5,933 nt of DNA from Desulfobacterales bacterium (lineage in GTDB: Bacteria; Desulfobacterota; DSM-4660; Desulfatiglandales; Desulfatiglandaceae). Below the pieces are notes generated by a model that saw nothing but the letters and a program-made list of their open reading frames with translations, was not told where the DNA came from and did no database searches. The position numbers and the translations under genes were made by a program. Below are positions 1 through 5,781 of the stretch, one piece after another; within the stretch, counting starts at the first letter, position 1; each line of letters starts with the position of its first letter. The stretch spans positions 1 through 5,933 of the forward strand of contig JAKLQB010000068.1 of the NCBI GenBank assembly GCA_022013615.1. Direction: 5' to 3'.

Positions 1-138
1 ACCGGGATTGTCTGAAGGAAGGAGGGCAAAGAGATCAAGATCAAGTTTCAACCGGCCTGCAAGGATGATCGCTATAATCGTCAGTAAAGCAGTGAGAATA
101 AGAATAGACCTGTGGAAGCGATATATGAATTGATGCAA
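1..138 (-). CDS. MMPL/RND-superfamily exporter, N-terminal fragment (runs off left edge)
   Basis: The 46 visible codons encode a short basic N-terminus (HQFIYRFHR), one strongly hydrophobic segment at about residues 11-28, and then LKLDLDLFALLPSDNPG. A first transmembrane helix followed by an 'L-x-x-D-x-x-x-LLP' periplasmic entry is typical of MMPL/RND-type exporters, which move lipids, hopanoids or polyene lipids out of the inner membrane. The rest of the protein (normally 750 residues or more) lies outside the window. The start is chosen as TTG at 138-136: no ATG or GTG is available in frame between the upstream stop at 159-157 and the hydrophobic segment, and GAGGGG sits 9 bases upstream. 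That upstream stop is also the stop of the radical SAM gene, so the two genes are 18 bases apart and likely cotranscribed. The family call rests on a short fragment. An unrelated membrane protein with a similar N-terminus is possible. Confidence 0.62.
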   Translation of the reverse strand, partial: MHQFIYRFHRSILILTALLTIIAIILAGRLKLDLDLFALLPSDNPG

Positions 139-147
139 CGAGAATAA

Positions 148-153
148 CCCCTC
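148..153 (-). promoter_or_regulatory. Ribosome binding site for the TTG-started exporter gene
   Basis: On the minus strand this reads GAGGGG, a good Shine-Dalgarno match, 9 bases before the TTG at 138-136. An out-of-frame ATG at 155-153 overlaps the motif and would not use it. This site decides the non-ATG start of the exporter. Confidence 0.55.
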
Positions 154-156
154 ATT

Positions 157-1527
157 CTATTCCTTTTTGCTATTAAAATACTTCTCCCATAGTGGGTCGG
201 CAATTTCAGCGTATCTTTTAGTATACTGCTCAATGTCATGAGCCAGGTTTTCATAAATGAATTCTGCATCATCGTGTGTAAAATATGCGCTGTGTTCAAA
301 TATAGCATTTCGGCTGATCGCAGGGTTGTCAATGATGGTACATGGTCGGAGTAGATTTTCATGTGAGGGGAGCTGGGAGCGGATGTACCGGAACATTGGG
401 GAGTCAATTGCATCGTGCAAAGAACTGGTCCTTATATTGTGCGTTGCAAAATGGCAAAAAACGCAGGGCTCCACATCCCCTTTGGCATTGACATGGAAAT
501 ATTTTCTTCCTCCGGAGATGCAACCTCCGACCACCGGTCCATCGTTCCAGAAGTCGGCCAGCAGTATGGGTTTGGTGGCCCTGAGATTTGTCAGACGTTC
601 GAACTGGTAACCTCTTTGTTCAGGCGTCTGCATCAGCTCAAGATCCGGTTCGCGACCAATTGGAACGTACATGAAATACCATCCGAGGATACAGCCCTTT
701 TCAATCATAAAGTCAATGAATTCGTCACTGCTCAGGATGTCAGTGTTCTGGCGTGTCAATGTGGCGGAAAATCCGAATAAAACCTTAGCTTCTCTCAACA
801 GGTCCATGGCTTTCATCACGAGGTCAAAATGCCCGGCTCCCCTGCGTTTATCTGTGTCCTCCCTGAAACCCTCAATGCTGATGGCCGGGACAACGTTACC
901 CACCCGGGCAAGTCGTTGACAGGTCCTCTCGTCAATCAGGCTTCCGTTGGTGTAGATATGGAAGATGACATCGTTATGTTTTTCAAATATATCAAAAATA
1001 CTTGGGTGAAATAGCGGCTCACCTCCTGACACAACACAAAAATGTATTCCCATCTCTTTTGCCTGGTTCAGGACACGGTCTATTTCGTCAAATGTAAGCT
1101 CAGCGGTTTTGTCGTAGTAACCTGCATAACACCCATAGCAATTCAGGTTACATTTCATGCTGGGGCTGATCACAAAAAACCCGGGAGGATACAGCCCACC
1201 GTGTCTTTCAGAAAAAGCTTTTCTTTTATTGGTGCCCACTAACAACTGGTTAATAATAAACGCCTTTATGATGGTTTTACGGTGATGGGGGTTCGTGCCC
1301 CTCAATATCTTTTTCGTAACAGTCAAACTGGGATGATTGCCGTCAAACAGCTCCTTTATCCACCTGATCGTTTCTACGTAATAGTCTTTTTTTACCAGCT
1401 TTTCCGCCAAAAGGGCAATAAGTGAATAAGCCCATCTAAAAAGCCTTTCACTCCTTATCCTGGAAAGAATCGTAAATAACAAATTAAGTGCGTGAATTAA
1501 TAGGTTTTGCTTTAAGTTGATTGACAT
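157..1527 (-). CDS. Radical SAM protein with SPASM/twitch-like C-terminal cysteines
   Basis: This 456-residue protein carries CNLNCYGC at residues 126-133, the CxxxCxxC site (C126, C130, C133) for the 4Fe-4S cluster that cleaves S-adenosylmethionine. SGGEPL at 167-172 is the SAM-binding GGEP motif. A second cysteine set follows: C336 (GGCISGG), then GDVEPCVFC with C355 and C358, and C396 (RPC). The Gx4C spacing resembles SPASM or twitch auxiliary-cluster domains but with fewer cysteines than a full seven-cysteine SPASM. The first 115 or so residues form a helical extension before the radical SAM barrel. From memory, the FWNDGPVVGGC...GDVEPC...LRPC...DNP pattern matches a widespread uncharacterised radical SAM family. 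Substrate is unknown; no small precursor peptide is seen nearby, so a RiPP role is not indicated. The ATG directly follows an in-frame TAA, and GGGA lies about 10 bases upstream. It is 40 bases after the membrane protein gene and 18 bases before the exporter gene. Confidence 0.9.
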   Translation of the reverse strand: MSINLKQNLLIHALNLLFTILSRIRSERLFRWAYSLIALLAEKLVKKDYYVETIRWIKELFDGNHPSLTVTKKILRGTNPHHRKTIIKAFIINQLLVGTNKRKAFSERHGGLYPPGFFVISPSMKCNLNCYGCYAGYYDKTAELTFDEIDRVLNQAKEMGIHFCVVSGGEPLFHPSIFDIFEKHNDVIFHIYTNGSLIDERTCQRLARVGNVVPAISIEGFREDTDKRRGAGHFDLVMKAMDLLREAKVLFGFSATLTRQNTDILSSDEFIDFMIEKGCILGWYFMYVPIGREPDLELMQTPEQRGYQFERLTNLRATKPILLADFWNDGPVVGGCISGGRKYFHVNAKGDVEPCVFCHFATHNIRTSSLHDAIDSPMFRYIRSQLPSHENLLRPCTIIDNPAISRNAIFEHSAYFTHDDAEFIYENLAHDIEQYTKRYAEIADPLWEKYFNSKKE

Positions 1528-1567
1528 TTATATTTTATCCCGGTCATCAGTTATATTTCTTTATAAA

Positions 1568-2092
1568 TCAGAATAGTTCCGCCAATTGCAAAATAGCCTC
1601 GCCTACGCCAAAAACAAAGATACAACCCAGAATGCTTCCCATAATCAGGAGGGGATAACTGGTCTGTTTGGGCAATTTTAATAGCTTTGACAAAAGTACT
1701 CCGCTCCACATGCCGCATCCTTTAAGCGGGGTCATGGTAATCGCCACAACCCCGGGCATCCCCATGACTTGCATCCTTTGGAAGAATTTTGAATCACGTA
1801 AGCGCTTCTCTTTTTTCCTGGTTCTTTGGTTCAGTCTCCGCATGAGGGCGCTTTTAGAGATAGCTCCATATATATGATAAAACATAGGAATCTGAAGCGT
1901 ATCCAACAAAACCACGACAGGCAATAGAAAAAAAATCTTGAATCCCAAGAACTGAGCGCTCAGTATGGCGACCGGCCTGCCCCCTAAGATATAAAGCGGG
2001 ATAAAATAGATCACAAAATGATCTGCAAGATTGTCTTTTAAAAATGTAATAGCTTCCAACATGGTATGATGTAAGTAATGTACACTAAGCAC
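1568..2092 (-). CDS. Small multi-pass membrane protein, small multidrug export (Sm_multidrug_ex)-like
   Basis: The 174-residue product has hydrophobic segments at roughly residues 22-46, 50-76, 113-136 and 144-170, with a very basic loop (RRLNQRTRKKEKRLR) between the second and third, probably cytoplasmic. MTPLKGCGMWSGVLLSKLL and the following glycine-rich helix resemble the 'PLPGTGAWSG' region of the small multidrug export family (COG2426-like) as I recall it. Transport function in that family is poorly proven, so the substrate is unknown. The start is uncertain. GTG at 2092-2090 gives 174 residues and lies 19 bases after the deacetylase stop. ATG at 2062-2060 (residue 11) gives 164 residues and begins nearer the conserved part. 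Neither has a clear Shine-Dalgarno, so translational coupling to the deacetylase is plausible. It sits between the deacetylase and radical SAM genes in the leftward operon. Confidence 0.72.
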   Translation of the reverse strand: MLSVHYLHHTMLEAITFLKDNLADHFVIYFIPLYILGGRPVAILSAQFLGFKIFFLLPVVVLLDTLQIPMFYHIYGAISKSALMRRLNQRTRKKEKRLRDSKFFQRMQVMGMPGVVAITMTPLKGCGMWSGVLLSKLLKLPKQTSYPLLIMGSILGCIFVFGVGEAILQLAELF

Positions 2093-2111
2093 CTGTTAAA
2101 TTCAATTCTTT

Positions 2112-2951
2112 CTAAGGACGACCTTTAGTCTTCTTCAAGACATCCGACACAGATGTAAAACGAAAATCTTCTAACAACCGTTGAAGTCTTTTCTCTGCCC
2201 TCTCAAACCGGGCATCCAAAACGAACCTTTTGGCCCAGGGAAGCCTGATCCTGGGATTTGCGGGGTCAAACTCCCGGGGATGAAAGTAGATAACAGCGGG
2301 TTGACCCTGGGCATTCAGATTTCTGATTGCTGAACTAATAAGCCTGTACGGGAAAACCCGCAATCCCCATCCCCCTCCCAAAGGGAGATTGACCAGGGGC
2401 GTTGCGCCAACTAAGGGAGGAAATTCCCACAGCTCCCCTTGATCAAGTGTCAACCTGTGAGGAATTTTAGGGTATTTCGGGTTACCAATAATGGGCAATG
2501 GCGCCATACTGGAATCAAATTCAAAGCCTTCCCGGCTCAAAATGTCCAAGGCCCAGAGGGAATCATCCCGGATTGACCACTCCGGAGCCCTGTACCCCTT
2601 GACAGGATTACCAGTTATTCCGGAAATAATGCTTACGGACTTTCTTAAATCTTTCCGGAACATATCCGGAGTCATGGCATAAACCTGCATGTGGGCATAT
2701 CCATGTGTAGCTATTTCATGCCCCGCCCCCTGAATTTTTATTATCAAATCAGGATGAGTTTCAGCTACAAAACCCAGAACGAAAAATGTTGCCTTTACCC
2801 CTTTTCGGGATAGTATGTCAAGGATCTTCATAGTGTTTATTGAAACGCGGCTTTCCAATTGCAGCCAACTAACCTCCGGTTTCAACTCCTTTACACCGCA
2901 AATGTGGAACCAGTCCTCAACATCTATTGTCAGAATATTCCTGCTGGTCAT
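2112..2951 (-). CDS. NodB-type polysaccharide deacetylase, XrtA/PEP-CTERM-associated type (DUF3473-like tail)
   Basis: This 279-residue enzyme should hydrolyse N-acetyl (or related acyl) groups from a sugar in a glycan or lipid-linked intermediate. TIDVEDWF (D10, D13) supplies the acidic motif. HGYAH (H83, H87) completes the metal site. GYRAPEWSI (R121) is NodB motif 3, and YFHPREF (H224) provides the late catalytic histidine. Residues 190-272 (LGGGWGLRVFPY, PAVIYFHP, LLEDFRF) match the C-terminal DUF3473-type extension seen in exosortase-A-associated deacetylases. There is no signal peptide, so it is probably cytoplasmic, unlike many secreted chitin or peptidoglycan deacetylases. The start codon ATG at 2951-2949 overlaps the ATP-grasp stop in an ATGA arrangement, implying translational coupling. 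The deacetylase fold is certain; the substrate is unknown, and no exosortase gene is visible. Confidence 0.92.
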   Translation of the reverse strand: MTSRNILTIDVEDWFHICGVKELKPEVSWLQLESRVSINTMKILDILSRKGVKATFFVLGFVAETHPDLIIKIQGAGHEIATHGYAHMQVYAMTPDMFRKDLRKSVSIISGITGNPVKGYRAPEWSIRDDSLWALDILSREGFEFDSSMAPLPIIGNPKYPKIPHRLTLDQGELWEFPPLVGATPLVNLPLGGGWGLRVFPYRLISSAIRNLNAQGQPAVIYFHPREFDPANPRIRLPWAKRFVLDARFERAEKRLQRLLEDFRFTSVSDVLKKTKGRP

Positions 2952-4126
2952 GATTTTCTCGTCTTCAGGCGCTGTTTCATATCGCGGTCGTAAAGGAATG
3001 TCAGAGGTGTCATTATCCTTCCTAATGCCGGGAGGGGATCCTTCAAAGACAATATATCATACGCGGTATTTCTATCCCGGAAATTGAAAAACCGGGGCCT
3101 TAGCTGCATACGTTCGGGATTGCAGATAAAATGTAGGATATCCCCGGGCAGGAGCCATCTGCATCTCTTTCCTGTCTGGTAATGCTCCACCGGTTTGAAG
3201 TTTTCCCCGCGCGACATGCGATACAAAAGATATGGAAAATTGACCCCCGCATGCACGGCCAAGGATAATGAACCCCAGAATCTCGGGTTGATTTCCATGA
3301 GTTTGGGGACCCCGTCTCTGGGATCAAGCTTGAATTCCACCATTGCCACACCGAACCAATCAAGTGCCTTTAACAATGTAATCGCCATATCTCGAATATC
3401 ATCATATCTGACACTTTCCCGCAACGTGCTCGCCCCACCGGTTACAGGGTATTCTCTCAACCGCTTGTGGACAAAAGATGCCTTTACCTGGTGGTTTTCG
3501 TCCAGCAGAAAAGATGCCCCGTATCCTGGCCCTTCAATGGGAATAAGCTCCTGAATCAGGGGATATGGAAAACGCTGATGGACCGAAAGGTATTGGTGTG
3601 TCAACTCCGCCGGATTCTTCGGGTATGAAACCCCTACTGCCCCGGAACTCATTCTTGGTTTAATGACAACCGGATAGGGAAGGCAGTGCTTGAGTTCATT
3701 GATCCTGGAAATATCATCGATATACCAGGTCCTGGGTACAGGAATTCCCAGCCCGGCAGCCAATTGAAGTATTTTGTCTTTACTTCGGGCAAACTCCAAT
3801 TTGTCAAAGGATACCATGGGCAGGTAGGTCAGATGCGCAAACTCGGTGTGGTGTTTGGCTATCAGGCCTAAGGTTTCATCCTCCATGGGCAGAAGCATTT
3901 GGTATGTACGGCGGGACAGTTCCTTTTTTATAAAACTTATGAACTTTAACGGGCTTTGAAGGGGTGACGGATAGACCACGGTCCGGCCACAGTATTTGGA
4001 GAAACAGGCCGTGGCCAGGCGTGTGCTTTCACCGACAGAGACAGAAACCCCCTTTTCGCCCAGGGCCCTAACGGCCGCTAATGTCTTTCTCCAGTGACCG
4101 TCAGTAATGAAAACTTGAGAATGCAT
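2948..4126 (-). CDS. ATP-grasp superfamily enzyme (carboxylate-amine/thiol ligase-like)
   Basis: This 392-residue protein likely forms an acyl-phosphate from a carboxylate using ATP and joins it to an amine or other nucleophile. Residues 1-110 form a nucleotide-fold pre-ATP-grasp domain that starts VFITDGHWRKTLAAVRALGEKG. PYPVVIKPRMSSGAVGV (150-166, K156) is the ATP-binding lysine and glycine-rich loop. LIQELIPIEGPGYG (190-203) holds the adenine-contact Q/E pair. VEFKLDP (E264) and LMEINPRFWGS (E278, N280) supply the magnesium ligands. The tail (about 310-392) is specific to this subfamily and ends in a basic stretch. The closest remembered relatives are annotated only as carbamoyl-phosphate-synthase-like or 'predicted ATP-grasp', often next to polysaccharide genes. 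The ATG at 4126-4124 is the only start available after the in-frame stop at 4168-4166. It lacks an obvious Shine-Dalgarno. It is the first gene of the leftward operon and overlaps the deacetylase by 4 bases. Confidence 0.9.
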   Translation of the reverse strand: MHSQVFITDGHWRKTLAAVRALGEKGVSVSVGESTRLATACFSKYCGRTVVYPSPLQSPLKFISFIKKELSRRTYQMLLPMEDETLGLIAKHHTEFAHLTYLPMVSFDKLEFARSKDKILQLAAGLGIPVPRTWYIDDISRINELKHCLPYPVVIKPRMSSGAVGVSYPKNPAELTHQYLSVHQRFPYPLIQELIPIEGPGYGASFLLDENHQVKASFVHKRLREYPVTGGASTLRESVRYDDIRDMAITLLKALDWFGVAMVEFKLDPRDGVPKLMEINPRFWGSLSLAVHAGVNFPYLLYRMSRGENFKPVEHYQTGKRCRWLLPGDILHFICNPERMQLRPRFFNFRDRNTAYDILSLKDPLPALGRIMTPLTFLYDRDMKQRLKTRKS

Positions 4127-4266
4127 AGTATTGACTTTACAAAAAGTATCAGAGGGTTTTTCAGTTTATGAAATGGTAAATTCGTCCTTTAATCTTGCAT
4201 AAAAAACGCCCATTTGCTAAATGTTTTTTTAAGTACCCCTTTTTTCCGGAGAGGCAAAGCAATCTT
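4127..4266. promoter_or_regulatory. Divergent intergenic region expected to hold both operon promoters
   Basis: This 140-base AT-rich stretch is the only sizeable non-coding space in the window and separates the two divergent operons, so both promoters should lie here. Leftward, GATACT (minus strand, 4150-4145) is a 4-of-6 match to a -10 box, but its -35 partner TTTCAT is poor and it would leave a very short leader. Rightward, TTGCAT (4195-4200) and TAAATG (4218-4223, preceded by TG one base away) make a weak sigma-70-like pair with 17-base spacing. Neither is convincing. T runs at 4224-4230 and 4241-4245 have no stem beside them that I can see, so no terminator is called. Confidence 0.45.
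4248..4254 (+). promoter_or_regulatory. Ribosome binding site for the FabG-type reductase
   Basis: GGAGAGG is a good Shine-Dalgarno match 12 bases before ATG 4267 (15 before ATG 4270), slightly long spacing. It supports starting the reductase at one of these adjacent ATGs, since a start at the upstream in-frame TTG 4195 would place this motif inside the coding sequence. Confidence 0.6.
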
Positions 4267-5007
4267 ATGATGTTTAAAGACAAGAGAGTGATAGTTACCG
4301 GCGGCACAAGGGGCCTGGGCAAGGCAATGGCTTTGTCTTTTGCCCGTGAAGGTGCCTGGGTGGCTGTGAGCTATGCTTCTGATGAAAAAAGCGCATCCGA
4401 GACAGAGGCAGAGTTGAAAAAACTGGCAACAAGATCGCTTCTCCTTAAAGCCGACGTCTCTTCCAGGTCAGAGATAGAAAAAATGGTGGAGAGCGTCTTG
4501 GACAAGTGGGGATATTTGGATATCCTGGTGAACAATGCCGGAATTACCCGAGACAAAATGCTTATGTTCTTAGACGAGGGTGATTGGGATAGGGTGATGG
4601 AGGTCAATCTGAAAGGGACTTATCTCTGTTCTAAGGCCGTTATAAAGTCCATGATTGCCCGGAGGTTTGGCCGAATTATTAGCATCACCTCCCCGAGCGC
4701 TCTCACCGGCAGGGCAGGCCAGACAAACTATTCGGCTTCAAAAGGGGGGATCATTTCCTTTACAAAGTCCCTCTCCAGGGAGATGGCCCGGCTGGGTATT
4801 ACGGTAAACGCTGTCTGCCCAGGGGTTATTTCAACGCCAATGACGGAAAATCTGGATGACGAGACAAGGAACGATTTATTAAATATGATCCCCATGGGTA
4901 AGTTCGGCGAACCTGAAGACGTTACCGGAGCGATTCTCTTTTTAGCCTCGGAAAGGGCACGCTATATTACCGGACAGGTGTTGGCTGTTGATGGCGGGTT
5001 AACGTGA
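4267..5007 (+). CDS. fabG: FabG-type 3-oxoacyl-ACP reductase (short-chain dehydrogenase/reductase)
   Basis: This 246-residue classical SDR should reduce a 3-oxoacyl chain on ACP to the 3-hydroxyacyl form with NADPH. TGGTRGLG at 11-18 is the cofactor glycine motif. NNAGITRD (89-96) stabilises the fold. The catalytic tetrad is N114, S142, Y155 and K159 (NYSASK). PGVISTPM (185-192) and the C-terminal ITGQVLAVDGGLT are characteristic of FabG. The second strand ends SYASDE, with no acidic residue at its tip, which favours NADPH over NADH. Length matches E. coli FabG (244). Two adjacent ATGs (4267, 4270) are possible starts; a TTG at 4195 would add 24 atypical residues. It begins the rightward operon and is followed by an ACP and a thioesterase, so a role in a dedicated acyl pathway is more likely than housekeeping fatty acid synthesis. 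The symbol denotes the family; the true paralogue identity is unproven. Confidence 0.93.
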   Translation: MMFKDKRVIVTGGTRGLGKAMALSFAREGAWVAVSYASDEKSASETEAELKKLATRSLLLKADVSSRSEIEKMVESVLDKWGYLDILVNNAGITRDKMLMFLDEGDWDRVMEVNLKGTYLCSKAVIKSMIARRFGRIISITSPSALTGRAGQTNYSASKGGIISFTKSLSREMARLGITVNAVCPGVISTPMTENLDDETRNDLLNMIPMGKFGEPEDVTGAILFLASERARYITGQVLAVDGGLT

Positions 5008-5011
5008 AGTC

Positions 5012-5023
5012 AACATATATGTT
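5012..5023. repeat. Perfect 12-base palindrome between reductase and ACP genes
   Basis: AACATATATGTT reads identically on both strands. It lies in the 41-base gap between the reductase stop and the TTG start of the ACP gene. It has no GC-rich stem and no T tract directly after it, so it is not a terminator. It could be an operator half, an mRNA processing site, or chance in AT-rich spacer. Confidence 0.3.
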
Positions 5024-5036
5024 AAAATAAAGCAAT

Positions 5037-5042
5037 GAGAGG
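5037..5042 (+). promoter_or_regulatory. Ribosome binding site for the TTG-started ACP gene
   Basis: GAGAGG lies 6 bases before TTG 5049, an ideal spacing. An ATG overlapping the motif at 5035-5037 meets a stop after five codons in its frame, so the TTG is the supported start of the ACP. Confidence 0.65.
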
Positions 5043-5048
5043 TAGTAA

Positions 5049-5333
5049 TTGAAAGAAATCGTCAACAATTCAGAAGAACTGTGCAAATATCTCAAGAAAA
5101 TGATCATTGACACCCTTAAGCTGGAAGAGATTACGGCTGAAGAAATCAAAGACGATGCCCCGCTGTTCAAGGAAGGCTTGGGTCTTGATTCCATAGATGC
5201 CCTTGAACTTGTGGTGGCCATTGAGAACATATTTAATGTGATCATTGAAGACGAGGACGTTGGCAAGAGGGCGTTCGCTTCCGTCAATACTCTGGCCAGG
5301 TTCATACAGGAAGAGTACAATCAGGGGAAATAG
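5049..5333 (+). CDS. Acyl carrier protein
   Basis: This 94-residue acidic protein is a stand-alone carrier. GLGLDSIDALEL at 43-54 is the phosphopantetheine attachment motif, with S48 as the modified serine at the start of helix II. Helix I (about residues 8-24), the DDAPLF loop and the final helix (SVNTLARFIQEEY) complete the usual four-helix ACP plan. DSI rather than the DSL of housekeeping AcpP, together with the LGLDSIDALEL wording, recalls carriers from aryl-polyene and other secondary acyl pathways; this is from memory and not a proof. Translation starts at TTG 5049 under a good Shine-Dalgarno. The gene lies 41 bases after the reductase and 3 bases before the thioesterase start, so the three form one operon. 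It needs a phosphopantetheinyl transferase, none of which is in the window. Confidence 0.93.
   Translation: MKEIVNNSEELCKYLKKMIIDTLKLEEITAEEIKDDAPLFKEGLGLDSIDALELVVAIENIFNVIIEDEDVGKRAFASVNTLARFIQEEYNQGK
5323..5327 (+). promoter_or_regulatory. Ribosome binding site for the GTG-started thioesterase
   Basis: AGGGG within the last codons of the ACP gene lies 9 bases before GTG 5337 and supports that start. The next in-frame ATG (5361) would remove the first conserved strand. Confidence 0.55.
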
Positions 5334-5336
5334 CCT

Positions 5337-5762
5337 GTGTATTGGGTAGAGACAGAGTCAATGGTCCGTTTTAACGAGGTGGATCAATGGGGTATGGCCT
5401 GGTACGGCCATTATATGGCCTGGTTTGAAGTGGGTCGAATGGCTCTACTGGGGCGATTTGATCTTATGCCGGGGCAAATGGTTGACCTGGGTTATATTGC
5501 TCCTGTAATTGCTCTAAAATGTGATTTCAAGCATGCAGCAGCATGCGGTGACAAGATCATCATCAGAACAACCGTGGTAAAGCCGAAAATTGCCGCCTTG
5601 ACATTTAACTTTGAAGTATTGCTCAAAGAAGATCGTACCCTCCTTGCCCGGGGAGAGACCACACAGGTCCTTTTAACGACCGGCAGGAAAATGATTTACC
5701 GGCTGAGCGGGGAACTTGAAAAGAGAATTAACAGTCTGGTGAATTTTTGCCAGCAGGAGTAA
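5337..5762 (+). CDS. 4HBT/YbgC-type hot-dog fold acyl thioesterase
   Basis: This 141-residue protein has the length of a single hot-dog domain. VRFNEVDQWGMAWYGHYMAWFEVGR at residues 10-34 aligns with the YbgC/4-hydroxybenzoyl-CoA thioesterase signature: D16 sits at the catalytic aspartate position, followed by the HY and WFE elements before the long helix. A central AACGDKIIIRTTV segment and FNFEVLL...LLARGETTQVLL form the remaining strands. It should hydrolyse an acyl thioester on CoA or, given its neighbour, on the ACP encoded 3 bases upstream. The role could be chain release or removal of misprimed chains. Start is GTG 5337. The 11-base sequence TATGGCCTGGT occurs twice 21 bases apart in the signature (5393 and 5414), giving MAW twice. 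Non-thioesterase hot-dog activities (for example dehydratase-like) cannot be excluded but the D16 motif argues for hydrolysis. Confidence 0.88.
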   Translation: MYWVETESMVRFNEVDQWGMAWYGHYMAWFEVGRMALLGRFDLMPGQMVDLGYIAPVIALKCDFKHAAACGDKIIIRTTVVKPKIAALTFNFEVLLKEDRTLLARGETTQVLLTTGRKMIYRLSGELEKRINSLVNFCQQE

Positions 5763-5781
5763 AGATCTATGAGAAACACGC

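Noticed and set aside
81..413. Minus-strand open frame overlapping the end of the radical SAM gene and the exporter start
   Set aside because: It lies in another frame of two better-supported genes, has no family motif, and its tail is a frame-shifted reading of the exporter N-terminus.
257..1242. Several plus-strand open frames opposite the radical SAM gene
   Set aside because: They are antisense to a gene with intact catalytic motifs and their translations are low-complexity or unrelated to any family I recognise.
157..1527. Radical SAM protein as hopanoid HpnH next to an HpnN-like exporter
   Set aside because: The C-terminal cysteine pattern and the N-terminal extension do not fit HpnH, and no other hopanoid gene is in the window.
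157..1527. RiPP system built around the SPASM-like radical SAM protein
   Set aside because: I found no small precursor-like gene, RRE-like protein or peptidase beside it in either operon.
3100..3871. Open frames on both strands inside the ATP-grasp gene
   Set aside because: They overlap conserved ATP-grasp motifs in other frames and show no domain features.
4195..4266. Extended reductase start at TTG 4195 adding 24 residues
   Set aside because: The extra residues (MHKKRPFAKCFF...) are not SDR-like, GGAGAGG lies just before ATG 4267, and the shorter form has the normal FabG length.
4371..5320. Minus-strand frames opposite the reductase and ACP genes
   Set aside because: They are serine-rich antisense readings of well-supported SDR and ACP coding sequence.
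5393..5424. Direct repeat TATGGCCTGGT with 21-base period in the thioesterase
   Set aside because: It encodes the two MAW stretches of the conserved hot-dog signature, so protein constraint and codon choice explain it; it is not a mobile or regulatory repeat.
5531..5546. GCATGC-AGCA-GCATGC hairpin-like sequence in the thioesterase
   Set aside because: It lies within coding sequence for KHAAACGD, is short and has no T tract; most likely chance.
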